Assembly (NCBI RefSeq): GCF_030269645.1
Contig: NZ_BSTR01000065.1
Coordinates: 1 to 41,136, forward strand
Direction of reading: 5' to 3'
Source of the DNA: Actinokineospora sp. NBRC 105648
Lineage (GTDB): Bacteria; Actinomycetota; Actinomycetes; Mycobacteriales; Pseudonocardiaceae
Length of the DNA stretch: 41,136 nucleotides
Part shown: in pieces, positions 31,227 to 39,190 of the stretch
Numbering within the stretch: position 1 is the stretch's first letter
Layout of the letters: every line of letters begins with the position of its first letter
Translations under genes and position numbers: made by a program
The notes under the pieces: generated by a model
What the model saw: only the letters and a program-made list of their open reading frames with translations
What the model was told of the DNA's origin: nothing
Databases searched by the model: none

Positions 31227-32485
31227 AACTCGCTGTCGTCGGCGGCGGTTCGACCTACACCCCGGAACTCGTCGACGGCCTCGCCCGGCTGCACACCGAC
31301 CTGCCGGTCACCGAGCTGGCCCTGGTCGACCCGGACGAGCGCAGGCTCGAGCTGGTCGCCGGGGTGTCCGCGCGCATCCTGAGCCGCGCCGGGCACCCGG
31401 CCCGGCTGACCACCAGCACCGAGCTGGAGCTGGGCGTGGCGGGCGCGGACGCGGTGCTGGTCCAGCTGCGCGTCGGCGGGCAGGCCATGCGCCACCAGGA
31501 CGAGACGGTGCCGCTGGAGTGCGGCTGCGTCGGGCAGGAGACCGTCGGCGCGGGTGGGCTGGCGATGGCGCTGCGCACCGTGCCGGTGGTGCTCGACGTC
31601 GCCGAGCGGATCGCCGCGGTGGCACCGCGCGCGTGGATCGTGGACTTCACCAACCCGGTCGGCATCGTCACCCGGGCGCTGCTGGACGCGGGCCACCGGG
31701 CCATCGGGCTGTGCAACGTGGCGATCGGCTTCCAGCGCCGCTTCGCCGCGATGCTCGGCGTCGACCCGGCCCGCGTCGCCCTGGACCACGTCGGCCTCAA
31801 CCACCTCACCTGGGAGCGCGCGGTGTACGTGCGCGGCGAGGACGTCCTGCCCAGGCTGCTCGACACGCACGGCGAGGAGATCGCCAAGCACGTCGGCCTC
31901 CCCGCCCCGGTGCTGCGGCGGTTGGGCATCGTGCCGTCGTACTACCTGCGCTACTTCTACGAGCACGACGCCGTCGTCGACGAGCAGCGGGTGTCCCCGT
32001 CGCGGGCCAGCGCGGTCGCCGAGGTCGAGGACCAGCTGCTCCGGCTCTACGCCGACCCGGCCGTCGACACCAAGCCCGACCTGCTCGCCAGCCGCGGCGG
32101 GGCGTACTACTCCGAGGCCGCGGTCGCCCTGCTGGCCTCGCTGTTCGGCGACGGGGGAGACGTGCACGTGGTCAACGTGCGCAACAACGGCACCCTGCCG
32201 TTCCTGCCGGACAACGCGGTGGTCGAGGTTCCCGCCACGGTCACCGGCGCGGGCGCCCAGACCTGGCCGATGGCACCGGTCCCACCGCTGCTGGCGGGCC
32301 TGATCGGGCACGTGTCGGCCTACGAGACGCTGGCCGTGCGCGCGGCCATCCAGGGCGGCGTCGACCTGGTCACCGAGGCGCTGCTGGCGCACCCGCTGAT
32401 CGGCCAGGTCTCGGTGGCCGAGCGGTTGGCGGCCCGGCTCATCGAGGTAAACCAGGCCCACCTGCCGTGGGCCCCGGTCCGATGA
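31223..32485 (+). CDS. GH4 family glycosidase (6-phospho-beta-glucosidase-like)
   Basis: In this 420-residue protein the N terminus KLAVVGGGSTYTPELVDGL is the NAD-binding fold of glycoside hydrolase family 4. Metal and catalytic regions are visible as VDFTNPVGIVTRAL near 142, GLCNVAIGFQRR near 163 (metal-ligand Cys) and VGLNHLTW near 190 (metal-ligand His). GH4 enzymes use NAD and a divalent metal and commonly cleave 6-phosphorylated disaccharides. The operon position suggests a chitobiose-derived substrate, perhaps after phosphorylation by the next gene product. The GTG overlaps the ngcG stop. Subfamily and substrate cannot be fixed from sequence alone. Confidence 0.88.
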   Translation: MKLAVVGGGSTYTPELVDGLARLHTDLPVTELALVDPDERRLELVAGVSARILSRAGHPARLTTSTELELGVAGADAVLVQLRVGGQAMRHQDETVPLECGCVGQETVGAGGLAMALRTVPVVLDVAERIAAVAPRAWIVDFTNPVGIVTRALLDAGHRAIGLCNVAIGFQRRFAAMLGVDPARVALDHVGLNHLTWERAVYVRGEDVLPRLLDTHGEEIAKHVGLPAPVLRRLGIVPSYYLRYFYEHDAVVDEQRVSPSRASAVAEVEDQLLRLYADPAVDTKPDLLASRGGAYYSEAAVALLASLFGDGGDVHVVNVRNNGTLPFLPDNAVVEVPATVTGAGAQTWPMAPVPPLLAGLIGHVSAYETLAVRAAIQGGVDLVTEALLAHPLIGQVSVAERLAARLIEVNQAHLPWAPVR

Positions 32486-33432
32486 GGACGGTGCTGGCCG
32501 TCGACGGGGGCAACAGCAAGACCGACGTCGCCCTGCTGCGCGAGGACGGTTCGGTGCTGGCCCAGGGCCGCGGCCCCGGCTTCGAACCCCAGACGGTCGG
32601 CGTCGCCGCGGCCGTGGACGTCGTGGCCCGCACCGCCGCCGCGGCATTGCGGATCCAGCCCCCCTTCGCCGACCACGTCGCCGCCTACCTCGCGGGCGCC
32701 GACCTGCCGGAGGAGGAAGCCGCCCTGCGCACCGAGTTCCTCCGCCGCGGCTTGGGCCGAACGGTCGAGGTCGGCAACGACACCTTCGCCCTACTCCGCG
32801 CCGGAACCACCCGAGGCTGGGGCGTCGCCGTGGTCTGCGGCGCGGGCGTCAACGCGGCAGGCATCGGCCCCGACGGCCGAGTCGCCAGATTCCCCGCCCT
32901 CGGCAGGCTCACCGGCGACTGGGGCGGAGGCCAACACCTGGGCGAGGAAGTCCTCTGGAACGCGGTCCGGGCAGAGGACGGCCGCGGATCACCAACGGAA
33001 CTGGTCTCGTTGGTGTGCGGCCACTTCCGAGCCTCCAGCGCCACAGACGTCGCAGTGGCGGTACACCGCGGCGACATCCCGCGGGGACGGCTAGCGGAAT
33101 TGACGGTGCCCTTGCTGACCTCATCCGACCCCGTAGCACTGGGTCTAGTGGCACGATTGGCGGCGGAGGTCTGCCTATTGGGCTGCTCAATCCTGGACCG
33201 GTTGGAACTGGGCAACATCCCGACAGACGTGGTCCTAGGCGGAGGAGTCCTCACCGGCGGTGCACCGCAATTACTGGCGGCCGTGGAATCGGGCTACACC
33301 GCACGAGCCCCATTCGCGACCCTGCGGGTAGTCCAGTCCCCGCCGATCCTCGGCGCCGCAAGACTGGGCTTGGACCACCTCCAAGCAGACAACGCGGCCC
33401 ACACCCGAGCCACCGCCGCATTCGCCCGCTGA
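32482..33432 (+). CDS. BadF/GlcNAc-kinase-type ASKHA sugar kinase
   Basis: This 316-residue kinase begins VLAVDGGNSKTDVALL, the phosphate-1 motif of the ASKHA fold. It continues with AVVCGAGVNAAGIGPDG near 115 and TGDWGGGQHLGEE near 145, as in N-acetylglucosamine kinases of the BadF/BadG type. It probably phosphorylates GlcNAc at O6, and could also act on the imported disaccharide. The ATG overlaps the GH4 stop (ATGA). It is the last operon gene; repeat copy 3 follows about 120 bp later. The 3' half uses unusually many A-ending codons. Confidence 0.87.
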   Translation: MRTVLAVDGGNSKTDVALLREDGSVLAQGRGPGFEPQTVGVAAAVDVVARTAAAALRIQPPFADHVAAYLAGADLPEEEAALRTEFLRRGLGRTVEVGNDTFALLRAGTTRGWGVAVVCGAGVNAAGIGPDGRVARFPALGRLTGDWGGGQHLGEEVLWNAVRAEDGRGSPTELVSLVCGHFRASSATDVAVAVHRGDIPRGRLAELTVPLLTSSDPVALGLVARLAAEVCLLGCSILDRLELGNIPTDVVLGGGVLTGGAPQLLAAVESGYTARAPFATLRVVQSPPILGAARLGLDHLQADNAAHTRATAAFAR

Positions 33433-33553
33433 CCGACAGCCCAGCCCTGACCCCTTGCCTTCGCTCTGAGCCCTTGCCCTTGCCCTTGCATTGCATTGCT
33501 CTCGAATCCCTAATTCTCAAGCCCTACGGAACGCGACACCCGCTACGGACGCG

Positions 33554-33691
33554 CTCGATCTGGCGGACTTCCTTTGTGTGGGGGGAGAGTGCCGCTAAAC
33601 TTGACCTGTGGTGGGGATGCCCTTCTCCCCACGCTTTTTCCCCACCGCGGTGCTCTAGGGGCCCCGCGCAAAGGGAGTTCGCCAGATCGAG
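33554..33691 (+). repeat. Dispersed structured repeat, full copy 3
   Basis: The arms at 33554-33583 and 33662-33691 pair over all 30 positions with four G-U pairs and no mismatch. At several positions both arms differ from copy 1 together (for example GGCG with CGCC in place of AGTG with CACT). The inner stem is AGAGTGCCGC/GCGGTGCTCT with two G-U pairs. The core CGCTAAACTTGACC and GGGGATGCCCTTC is kept, and GTGGGGA/TCCCCAC plus T5 can form an apical terminator-like hairpin. It lies 3' of the kinase gene in the same orientation and could end that operon. Confidence 0.9.
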
Positions 33692-33710
33692 CCCGCTCTC
33701 AAGCCGGGTT

Positions 33711-33825
33711 CCCACGACGGCCTGAACTCAATCCCCACGACGGCCTGAACTCAATCCCCACGACGGCCCGAACTCAATCCCCACGACGACCTGAACTCAA
33801 ACGCCACGACGGCCTGAACCCGAGC
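33711..33825. repeat. 23-bp tandem repeat, five units
   Basis: The unit CCCACGACGGCCTGAACTCAATC is repeated five times. Units 1 and 2 are identical, while units 3 to 5 carry one to a few changes. It directly follows repeat copy 3 and ends 25 bp before the XRE start codon. Confidence 0.95.
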
Positions 33826-33837
33826 CCAAGCACCCCG

Positions 33838-33843
33838 TACCAT
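33838..33843 (+). promoter_or_regulatory. Possible -10 element for a leaderless XRE transcript
   Basis: TACCAT ends 7 nt before the XRE ATG and there is no ribosome-binding site, which is the pattern of leaderless actinobacterial genes. The -35 region would fall at the end of the 23-bp array. Confidence 0.4.
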
Positions 33844-33850
33844 CCAGCAC

Positions 33851-35068
33851 ATGCCGTCCGAACCGTCGGAGATCGGCCAACGCGCCCGCCGCATACGCCG
33901 CAGGCGCGGACTAAGCCTGGAAACCGCAGCGGGCTTGGCCGGGATCAGCAAGGGCTACTTGTCGATGCTCGAACGCGGGCAGCGCGGCTTCGAACGGCGC
34001 GGTCTGCTTGAGGACCTCGCGACCGCGCTCGGTTGTGCCGTCGCCGATCTCACCGGCCAGCCGTACCCGCCCGGCGACCGGGCATCGGCTGAGTTGTTGT
34101 GCGCGCTCCCGGACATCTCCCTCGCCCTGTACGACTCGACCCTGGACGACGCGGCCGACCTGCGACCCCGGCCGCTCGCCGAGCTGGTCCGGTGGGCGCG
34201 ACTGGCCAACGAGCACACCGCGCACTCCCGGTACTCCCACGCCGCACGGCAGATGGGCGCTCTTCTGGCCGAGTTGCACGTGTGGGTGGCCACCGGCACG
34301 GCCGCCGAGCGGCGGACCGCGCTGGCGGGCGTTGTCGAGGCCGGTTTCGCGGCATCGGCAGTGGCGCGGACCGTGGGCAACGGCGATCTCGCCATCGTGG
34401 CGTCCCGCCGAGCCGAGGATGCGGCGGCTCGGATCGGTGATCCGGGGCTGGTGGGGTTCGCGGCCATGTGCAGCACCAGCGCGCTGAGCAGGCTCGGCGC
34501 CCGTCACCGCGCCCGCCAGGTCGCGGCCAGGGCGTTGGCGCAGACGGACAGCATCGCCGACCCGTGGGCTGCCGACACCTCCGTCGCCGAGGCCGCGGGC
34601 ATGCTGCACCTGTGCTCTGCCCAGCTGGCGGCGAAGGAGAACCGCCCGGTCGAGGCGCGCACCCACCTCGCCGAGGCCAGAGCGCTGGCCGAGCGCACCG
34701 GGGAGCGCAACCGGCTGTGGTTCAGCTTCGGTCCGGCGAATGTGCGCGCCTGGACGCTGAGCGTCGAAGTCGAGCTGGGCGCGGGACCCGCGATGGCCGA
34801 GCGGGTCGATCGGACACCCGGCTACACCGACCAACTCCCGACTGCCGACCGCCGGGCCGCCCTGCACTTCGATCTGGCCCGCGCACACGCGCAGGCGGGC
34901 GGAAGCGGTGACGCGCGGGCGATCCACCACCTCGACGCCGCCGACCGCACGGCCCCGGAGCGCGTCCGCCACGACCCCATCGCCCGCGAGCTCCTGCGTG
35001 AGCTGGACGGGCGTGCGACCGTGCGCACCTGGGCGTTGGACAGCCTCGGCAACCGCATCGGCAACTAG
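33851..35068 (+). CDS. XRE-family regulator with TPR-like C-terminal region
   Basis: In this 405-residue protein residues 8-70 are a helix-turn-helix of the XRE type (IGQRARRIRRRRGLSLETAAGLAGISKGYLSMLERGQRGFERR). The remaining 330 residues are Ala/Leu/Arg-rich paired helices typical of TPR-like sensory regions in Streptomyces-type regulators. A perfect palindrome at 35069-35085 starts right after its stop codon and in front of a small gene, its most likely target. No ribosome site precedes the ATG, and translation is probably leaderless. Confidence 0.85.
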   Translation: MPSEPSEIGQRARRIRRRRGLSLETAAGLAGISKGYLSMLERGQRGFERRGLLEDLATALGCAVADLTGQPYPPGDRASAELLCALPDISLALYDSTLDDAADLRPRPLAELVRWARLANEHTAHSRYSHAARQMGALLAELHVWVATGTAAERRTALAGVVEAGFAASAVARTVGNGDLAIVASRRAEDAAARIGDPGLVGFAAMCSTSALSRLGARHRARQVAARALAQTDSIADPWAADTSVAEAAGMLHLCSAQLAAKENRPVEARTHLAEARALAERTGERNRLWFSFGPANVRAWTLSVEVELGAGPAMAERVDRTPGYTDQLPTADRRAALHFDLARAHAQAGGSGDARAIHHLDAADRTAPERVRHDPIARELLRELDGRATVRTWALDSLGNRIGN

Positions 35069-35085
35069 GTTCACACTGTGTGAAC
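35069..35085. promoter_or_regulatory. Perfect 17-bp palindrome, probable XRE operator
   Basis: GTTCACACTGTGTGAAC is a perfect inverted repeat around a central T. It lies immediately after the XRE stop codon and 64 bp before the next start. A TACCCC/TAGCGT region 15-21 bp further could serve as -10. It is a good candidate binding site for the upstream regulator. Confidence 0.65.
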
Positions 35086-35148
35086 GGCGTGGCGTCGGCT
35101 ACCCCTAGCGTTCGTTCGAGCACTCGACGTGACGCTGGAGGAAGTCCG

Positions 35149-35460
35149 ATGAACAACACCACTATCACCGCGACGATCGACGTCCAGGGTGGGCAGATCC
35201 AGTACCGGGTCGCAGGCAAATGGGTGGAGATCTTTCTCGGGGAAGAGGAAATGGGCCTCCTGGCTACGCTCAACCTGACCGAAGCCGCAGTCTCCGCCCT
35301 GCGCACGGTGTTGGCCGAGGCGCTGCCTGTACTGCGCCGCAACTCCATTGAGAGCCAGGTCGACGGCGGCGGTCAGGTGCGGTGCCCGTCGCCGATGCAG
35401 AGCGTGGTCCTGGTCGAGCACCCTGATCACGAGGTACCCGCAGTCGACATCAGGGGCTAG
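35149..35460 (+). CDS. Small protein of unknown function downstream of XRE
   Basis: This 103-residue protein has no recognised family. It has no Cys-rich or hydrophobic segment except one Cys near residue 84 (QVRCPSP). The N-terminal part reads as beta strands (ITATIDVQGGQIQYRVAGKWVEIFL), then a helix (NLTEAAVSALRTVLAEALPVLRR), then a polar tail. GGAGG lies 7-8 nt upstream of the ATG. The gene has its own probable operator from the XRE gene, a layout typical of regulator plus small effector pairs in actinobacteria. Confidence 0.75.
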   Translation: MNNTTITATIDVQGGQIQYRVAGKWVEIFLGEEEMGLLATLNLTEAAVSALRTVLAEALPVLRRNSIESQVDGGGQVRCPSPMQSVVLVEHPDHEVPAVDIRG

Positions 35461-35481
35461 CGCCCGGTTTGACGAGGGTGG

Positions 35482-36087
35482 TTACGGCGTCCGCGCGTTG
35501 TCCACGTTTCGAAAGAGGACATCGGGATCGGGAATCCGGTAGGTCGGGAGCTTCTCGTCCAGCCACGCCCGATCGAACGCCACTGAGGTCTGCTGCTCCA
35601 TCACCGCGAGACATGTCGCCTTGTAGTGCTTTTCGAACTCGGCTTCAAGTCCTGCGGTCCAGTCCGGGGTCAGATCCGCCTGGGCGGCTGGATAACCGAC
35701 GAACATGGGGTCGAAGCACGCGGTCACCTGTCCGTCCACGGCTTGAAGGACGCGGTTGCCGGTGTGGCTGTGGTAGAAGCTGAAGTAGTGACTGTCATCG
35801 ACGGAAGCACGTCGGCCCAGCTCCGGCACGCTGCCACTCCACCCGTTGTTCTCGATGACGACCACGTGGTGCCCCGCCGAGAACGCCTGAGCGTTGAAGT
35901 ACGCACCGGGCTGCTCGGCGGCGTCCGCCTCCGCTTCCTGGAACGTCATCTCGACTGGCTGCGACGGGTCGCCGCCGTAGGTCCGCACCACTCGGTCCAC
36001 GCTCGTGCTGCGCACGACGGCGATCGTCCACACGAGATCCAATGACGGGTCCTCGATCCACAGGTAGTGCTCGATCAGACTCCGCAT
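35482..36087 (-). CDS. DUF6461-like protein, possible immunity partner
   Basis: This 201-residue soluble protein starts IEHYLWIEDPSLDLVWTIAVVRS. It then shows a pattern resembling the actinobacterial DUF6461 family: GHHVVVIENNGWSGS near residue 72, followed by HYFSFYHSHTGNRVLQAVDGQVTACFDP. Such small proteins often sit beside toxins or polymorphic systems, but their function is not established. GAAGGA precedes the ATG. The gene overlaps the 3' end of the nuclease gene by 13 bp, so the two are translated together. Confidence 0.65.
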   Translation of the reverse strand: MRSLIEHYLWIEDPSLDLVWTIAVVRSTSVDRVVRTYGGDPSQPVEMTFQEAEADAAEQPGAYFNAQAFSAGHHVVVIENNGWSGSVPELGRRASVDDSHYFSFYHSHTGNRVLQAVDGQVTACFDPMFVGYPAAQADLTPDWTAGLEAEFEKHYKATCLAVMEQQTSVAFDRAWLDEKLPTYRIPDPDVLFRNVDNARTP

Positions 36088-36698
36088 GATGGGTCCTTCG
36101 CGATATCAACACCCCAGTAGGGTCGATCGGCGATCTTCTGCGGATACGCGATCACGACGAGGAAGTCCTCGCCATCTCGCGGGTACTGCCACCGCACAGT
36201 TCCGCCCTGGCAACTGTTCTCGCGATCGGGCACCTCTTCGGTGCGCGCGTCAACACCGCCCTGGTCGGTGGCAGCCATGGGGTACTCGTCACAACTGCCT
36301 TTGGGGTGGACTCTGGTGAAACGCCCGCAGGCCGCCCTGCGGTTGGCCGTCTCCGCGGCCCGGTTCATCGTCAACACCGCCGGGTGGCCCGAACTCCAGG
36401 CTTGGCTGATGTTCCGGGTGATGAACGGCATCTTCTCGGCGTCGAAGACCACTACCCTGGCATCGCCGCACTTCTTCTCGGCGATGACCTGTTTCGCCGT
36501 GCAGTCGTCGAGTTGGGTCTTTTCGCTTGACCTGACCATGATCTGGTGGTCTCCCGCTCCGATGATCTCGGTACCGTCGGCGACACCACCGAGGATGTCG
36601 GACACCGTATCCGTAATCTTGCCGACGCCGAACACCGCCGCGACGGTCGCGACAACCACCACCGGCAGCAGCAGGCCGCTCCCGGTCCGCGTACCCAC
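36075..36698 (-). CDS. NucA/NucB-type deoxyribonuclease domain protein
   Basis: This 207-residue protein has an N-terminal hydrophobic segment (about 9-27, LLLPVVVVATVAAVFGVG) serving as signal or anchor. A C-terminal NucA/NucB-like DNase domain follows. Its hallmark SCDEYPMAATDQGG lies near residue 137, preceded by RRAACGRF and followed by a Cys. Bacillus NucB is a secreted DNase; here the enzyme would act outside the cell or at the envelope. The GTG at 36698 is chosen because GAGGAGG lies 4-5 nt upstream; a longer GTG start at 36755 lacks such a site. It overlaps the DUF6461-like gene, suggesting a toxin-immunity pair. Confidence 0.75.
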   Translation of the reverse strand: MGTRTGSGLLLPVVVVATVAAVFGVGKITDTVSDILGGVADGTEIIGAGDHQIMVRSSEKTQLDDCTAKQVIAEKKCGDARVVVFDAEKMPFITRNISQAWSSGHPAVLTMNRAAETANRRAACGRFTRVHPKGSCDEYPMAATDQGGVDARTEEVPDRENSCQGGTVRWQYPRDGEDFLVVIAYPQKIADRPYWGVDIAKDPSCGV

Positions 36699-36854
36699 AA
36701 CGCCTCCTCGCAAGTTCCCACGCAGGTCGGGAACATCGGTCGCAACGTAAGCCACAGCTGCCGAGAGTGTAACGGACAGTACTGATTTCGCTACTCTTGA
36801 TGTTGGTCGGGTGACTCGCCGCGCGTGGCCTGGAGCTAGGGCGCAGCGGAGCGC

Positions 36855-37328
36855 CTACTCGTTCGGGGAGGGGCTTTGTTCGGCGATTCGTTGGTGGAAG
36901 GGCTTGCGGGCCAATGCCTCCTCCAGTGCCGCCAGCACCCCCGTCAACGGGTACGGCAGCTCCGCCTCCAGCCCTGCCGCCGCTGCCGCTGTCGCTGTCC
37001 ACTCGGCGTTGACCACTGGCAGCAGGTCCCGAGCCCGGTCGGTCAACGCGACAATCCGTTGTCGGGCGTCCTCCCCGGCCGCCAGGGTCACCAGTTCGTC
37101 CCGGCGGAGTTGGGCCACGGTCTGGCTGGCCGCCGAGTGCGTCACCCCGACCGCCACGGCCAGGTCGCGGATGGCGCACGGGCCGGAGACCGCCAGGTGC
37201 CGGAGGAAGGCGCTGAAGCGGGGGCGGTACCAGCCCAGGCCCTGCTCGACGTACACCCGGGCCACGTCGCCCTCCAGCAGTTCGAGGACGTGGCGCAGTC
37301 GGGTGCCGAGGGCTTCCGGATCGCTCAC
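36855..37328 (-). CDS. MarR-family transcriptional regulator
   Basis: This 157-residue winged-helix protein has a recognition-helix region IRDLAVAVGVTHSAASQTVAQLRRDELV (about 58-85) and the wing/dimer segment RQRIVALTDRARDLLPVVN. It is the last gene after a binding protein and two permeases on the same strand. It starts 11 nt after the permease stop, so it probably regulates that importer or responds to its sugar. The ribosome site is weak, so coupling to the upstream gene is likely. Confidence 0.85.
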   Translation of the reverse strand: MSDPEALGTRLRHVLELLEGDVARVYVEQGLGWYRPRFSAFLRHLAVSGPCAIRDLAVAVGVTHSAASQTVAQLRRDELVTLAAGEDARQRIVALTDRARDLLPVVNAEWTATAAAAAGLEAELPYPLTGVLAALEEALARKPFHQRIAEQSPSPNE

Positions 37329-37339
37329 GGGGTGAGAGG

Positions 37340-38164
37340 CTACTTCACACCCCCGGCGGTCAGGCCCGCCACGATCCGGCGCTGGAACAGCAGCACCAGG
37401 ACCACCAGCGGGATGGTGACCACGACGCCCGCCGCCATCTGGGTGCCGAAGGGGGAGTCGAACTGGGTGAGGCCGGTGAACTGGCTGATGATCACCGGAG
37501 CGGTCTTGAGCTCCTGCTTGTTGACCACCGACAGCGCGATGATGAACTCGTTCCAGGCGGCGATGAAGGTGATGATCGCGGTGGTGAACACCCCGGGGGC
37601 GGCCAGCGGCAGGATCACCTTGCGGAACGCCTGGGCCGGGGTGCAGCCGTCGATCTGGGCGGCCTCCTCCAGCTCCAGCGGCATCTGCTTGAAGAACGCC
37701 GTCAGGTTCCACACCGCCAGCGGCAGGGCGAAGCTCATGCTGGGCACGATCATCGCCTGGTAGGTGTTGATCCAGCCGATCCCGGAGAACAGCTGCAGCA
37801 GCGGGACCAGCAGGGAGATGCCGGGGAACATGCTGGTGGTGATGATGACCGCCAGCACCACGTTCTTGAACCGGAAGTCCAGCCGGGCCAACGCGTACGC
37901 GGTCAGGGTGCCGATCAGCAGGACCAGCACCGTGGTGATGCCCGCGACCAGGAAGCTGTTGCCCAGCGAGCGCACGAACCCGTTGCTGGACCCGAACACC
38001 GCGCGGTAGGACTCCAGGGACAGCGGGGTGGGGACCGGGGCCGAGTCGAAGATGTCGTTGGCGCGCCGCAGGCTCGAGACCAGCATCCAGTAGAACGGCG
38101 CCAGGCAGTACGCCACGATCACCGCGATGCCCAGGTACGGCACCCACCGCCGGCGGCCGGTCAT
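37340..38164 (-). CDS. MalG-type sugar ABC permease
   Basis: This 274-residue permease has six hydrophobic segments and the EAA loop ELEEAAQIDGCTPAQAFRKV near residue 180. It pairs with the upstream MalF-type permease, whose stop overlaps this ATG (ATGA). The substrate is set by the binding protein encoded first in the operon. Confidence 0.92.
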   Translation of the reverse strand: MTGRRRWVPYLGIAVIVAYCLAPFYWMLVSSLRRANDIFDSAPVPTPLSLESYRAVFGSSNGFVRSLGNSFLVAGITTVLVLLIGTLTAYALARLDFRFKNVVLAVIITTSMFPGISLLVPLLQLFSGIGWINTYQAMIVPSMSFALPLAVWNLTAFFKQMPLELEEAAQIDGCTPAQAFRKVILPLAAPGVFTTAIITFIAAWNEFIIALSVVNKQELKTAPVIISQFTGLTQFDSPFGTQMAAGVVVTIPLVVLVLLFQRRIVAGLTAGGVK

Positions 38165-39129
38165 CTGCCCCTCCTCGCCTTCGTGCCCAGCACGTCCGCG
38201 CCCAGCAGCCGCACGAACACGAACGCCACCACCGCGACGTAGGCGAACAGGAACACCGCGTAGGCCGACGCCGGCCCGTACTTGCCGAACTTCACCGCCT
38301 CCTCGAACGCCAGCACGGTGACCGTGTCGGTGGCGTTCTTCCCCGGGCCGATCAGGGTGTAGGGCAGGTCGAACATCCGCAGCGTGTCCAGGATCCGGAA
38401 CAGCACCGCCACCAGCAGCGTCGGCTTGACCAGCGGCAGCGTGATCGAGAAGAACGTGCGCCACGCCGAGGCCCCGTCCAGCCGCGCCGCCTCGTAGACC
38501 TCGGTGGAGATCACCTGCAGCCCGGCCAGCACCAGCAGCCCGATGAACGGCGCGGTCTTCCAGCTGTCGGCGACCACCACCGCGAACCACGCCTGCGCGC
38601 CGTCGGTGGTCCACAGGATCGGCGGGCCGGGGATGAGGTCGTTGGCCACCCCGTCCGCCTGGAAGATCCAGCGCCACAGCAGGCCCGCGATCGCCGTCGG
38701 GACCGCCCACGGCACCAGGATGCTCGCCCGCACCAGCGCCCGGCCGCGGAAGGCCTTGTGCATCACCAGGGCCATCAGCACCCCGATGACCACCTCCAGG
38801 CTGACCGCGGTGACGGTGAACGTCGTCGTGTTCCACAGCGCGTTGAGGAACCGGGTGCTGCTCTCGCCCGCGAACATGTCGGTGAAGTTGTCGATCCCGA
38901 CGAAGTGGTCGCCCGGCCGCAGCAGGCCGGTCACCGGGTCGGGGGTGTCGTCGCGCCGGTAGAACGCGAGCCGCAGCGCGGAGACGATCGGGTACGCCAC
39001 GACCAGCGCGAGCACCAGCAGCGTCGGCGACACCAGCAGCGCGGCGAGCTTGCCGACCCCGGTCCGGCGCAGGCCCGGCGCGGGTCGGGCGGGCTCGGGG
39101 CCCGCGGGCGCGTCGATGAGGATGGCCAT
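38161..39129 (-). CDS. MalF-type sugar ABC permease
   Basis: This 322-residue permease has a proline-rich cytoplasmic N terminus, six membrane segments and the EAA loop EVYEAARLDGASAWRTFFSI near residue 210. AGGAGG stands 5 nt upstream of the ATG. It follows the binding-protein gene by 61 bp and overlaps the next permease gene. Confidence 0.92.
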   Translation of the reverse strand: MAILIDAPAGPEPARPAPGLRRTGVGKLAALLVSPTLLVLALVVAYPIVSALRLAFYRRDDTPDPVTGLLRPGDHFVGIDNFTDMFAGESSTRFLNALWNTTTFTVTAVSLEVVIGVLMALVMHKAFRGRALVRASILVPWAVPTAIAGLLWRWIFQADGVANDLIPGPPILWTTDGAQAWFAVVVADSWKTAPFIGLLVLAGLQVISTEVYEAARLDGASAWRTFFSITLPLVKPTLLVAVLFRILDTLRMFDLPYTLIGPGKNATDTVTVLAFEEAVKFGKYGPASAYAVFLFAYVAVVAFVFVRLLGADVLGTKARRGR

Positions 39130-39190
39130 CTGTCCTCCTGGACCAGGGGAGCGGCCCGGTGCGGGTCCCGGTCCGGGACCCGCGGCCGGG

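Larger units (their letters stand above)
33433..33850. other. Gene-free region with repeat copy 3 and 23-bp array
   Basis: The 418 bp between the ngc operon and the XRE gene hold CCCTTGCCCTTGCCC low-complexity words (about 33450-33490), the degenerate upstream flank, full repeat copy 3 (33554-33691), a 23-bp tandem array (33711-33825), and a short promoter region. No gene is seen. Confidence 0.75.

Noticed and set aside
33711..33825. CRISPR-like array of 23-bp repeats
   Set aside because: The units abut directly with no spacers, so this is an ordinary tandem repeat.
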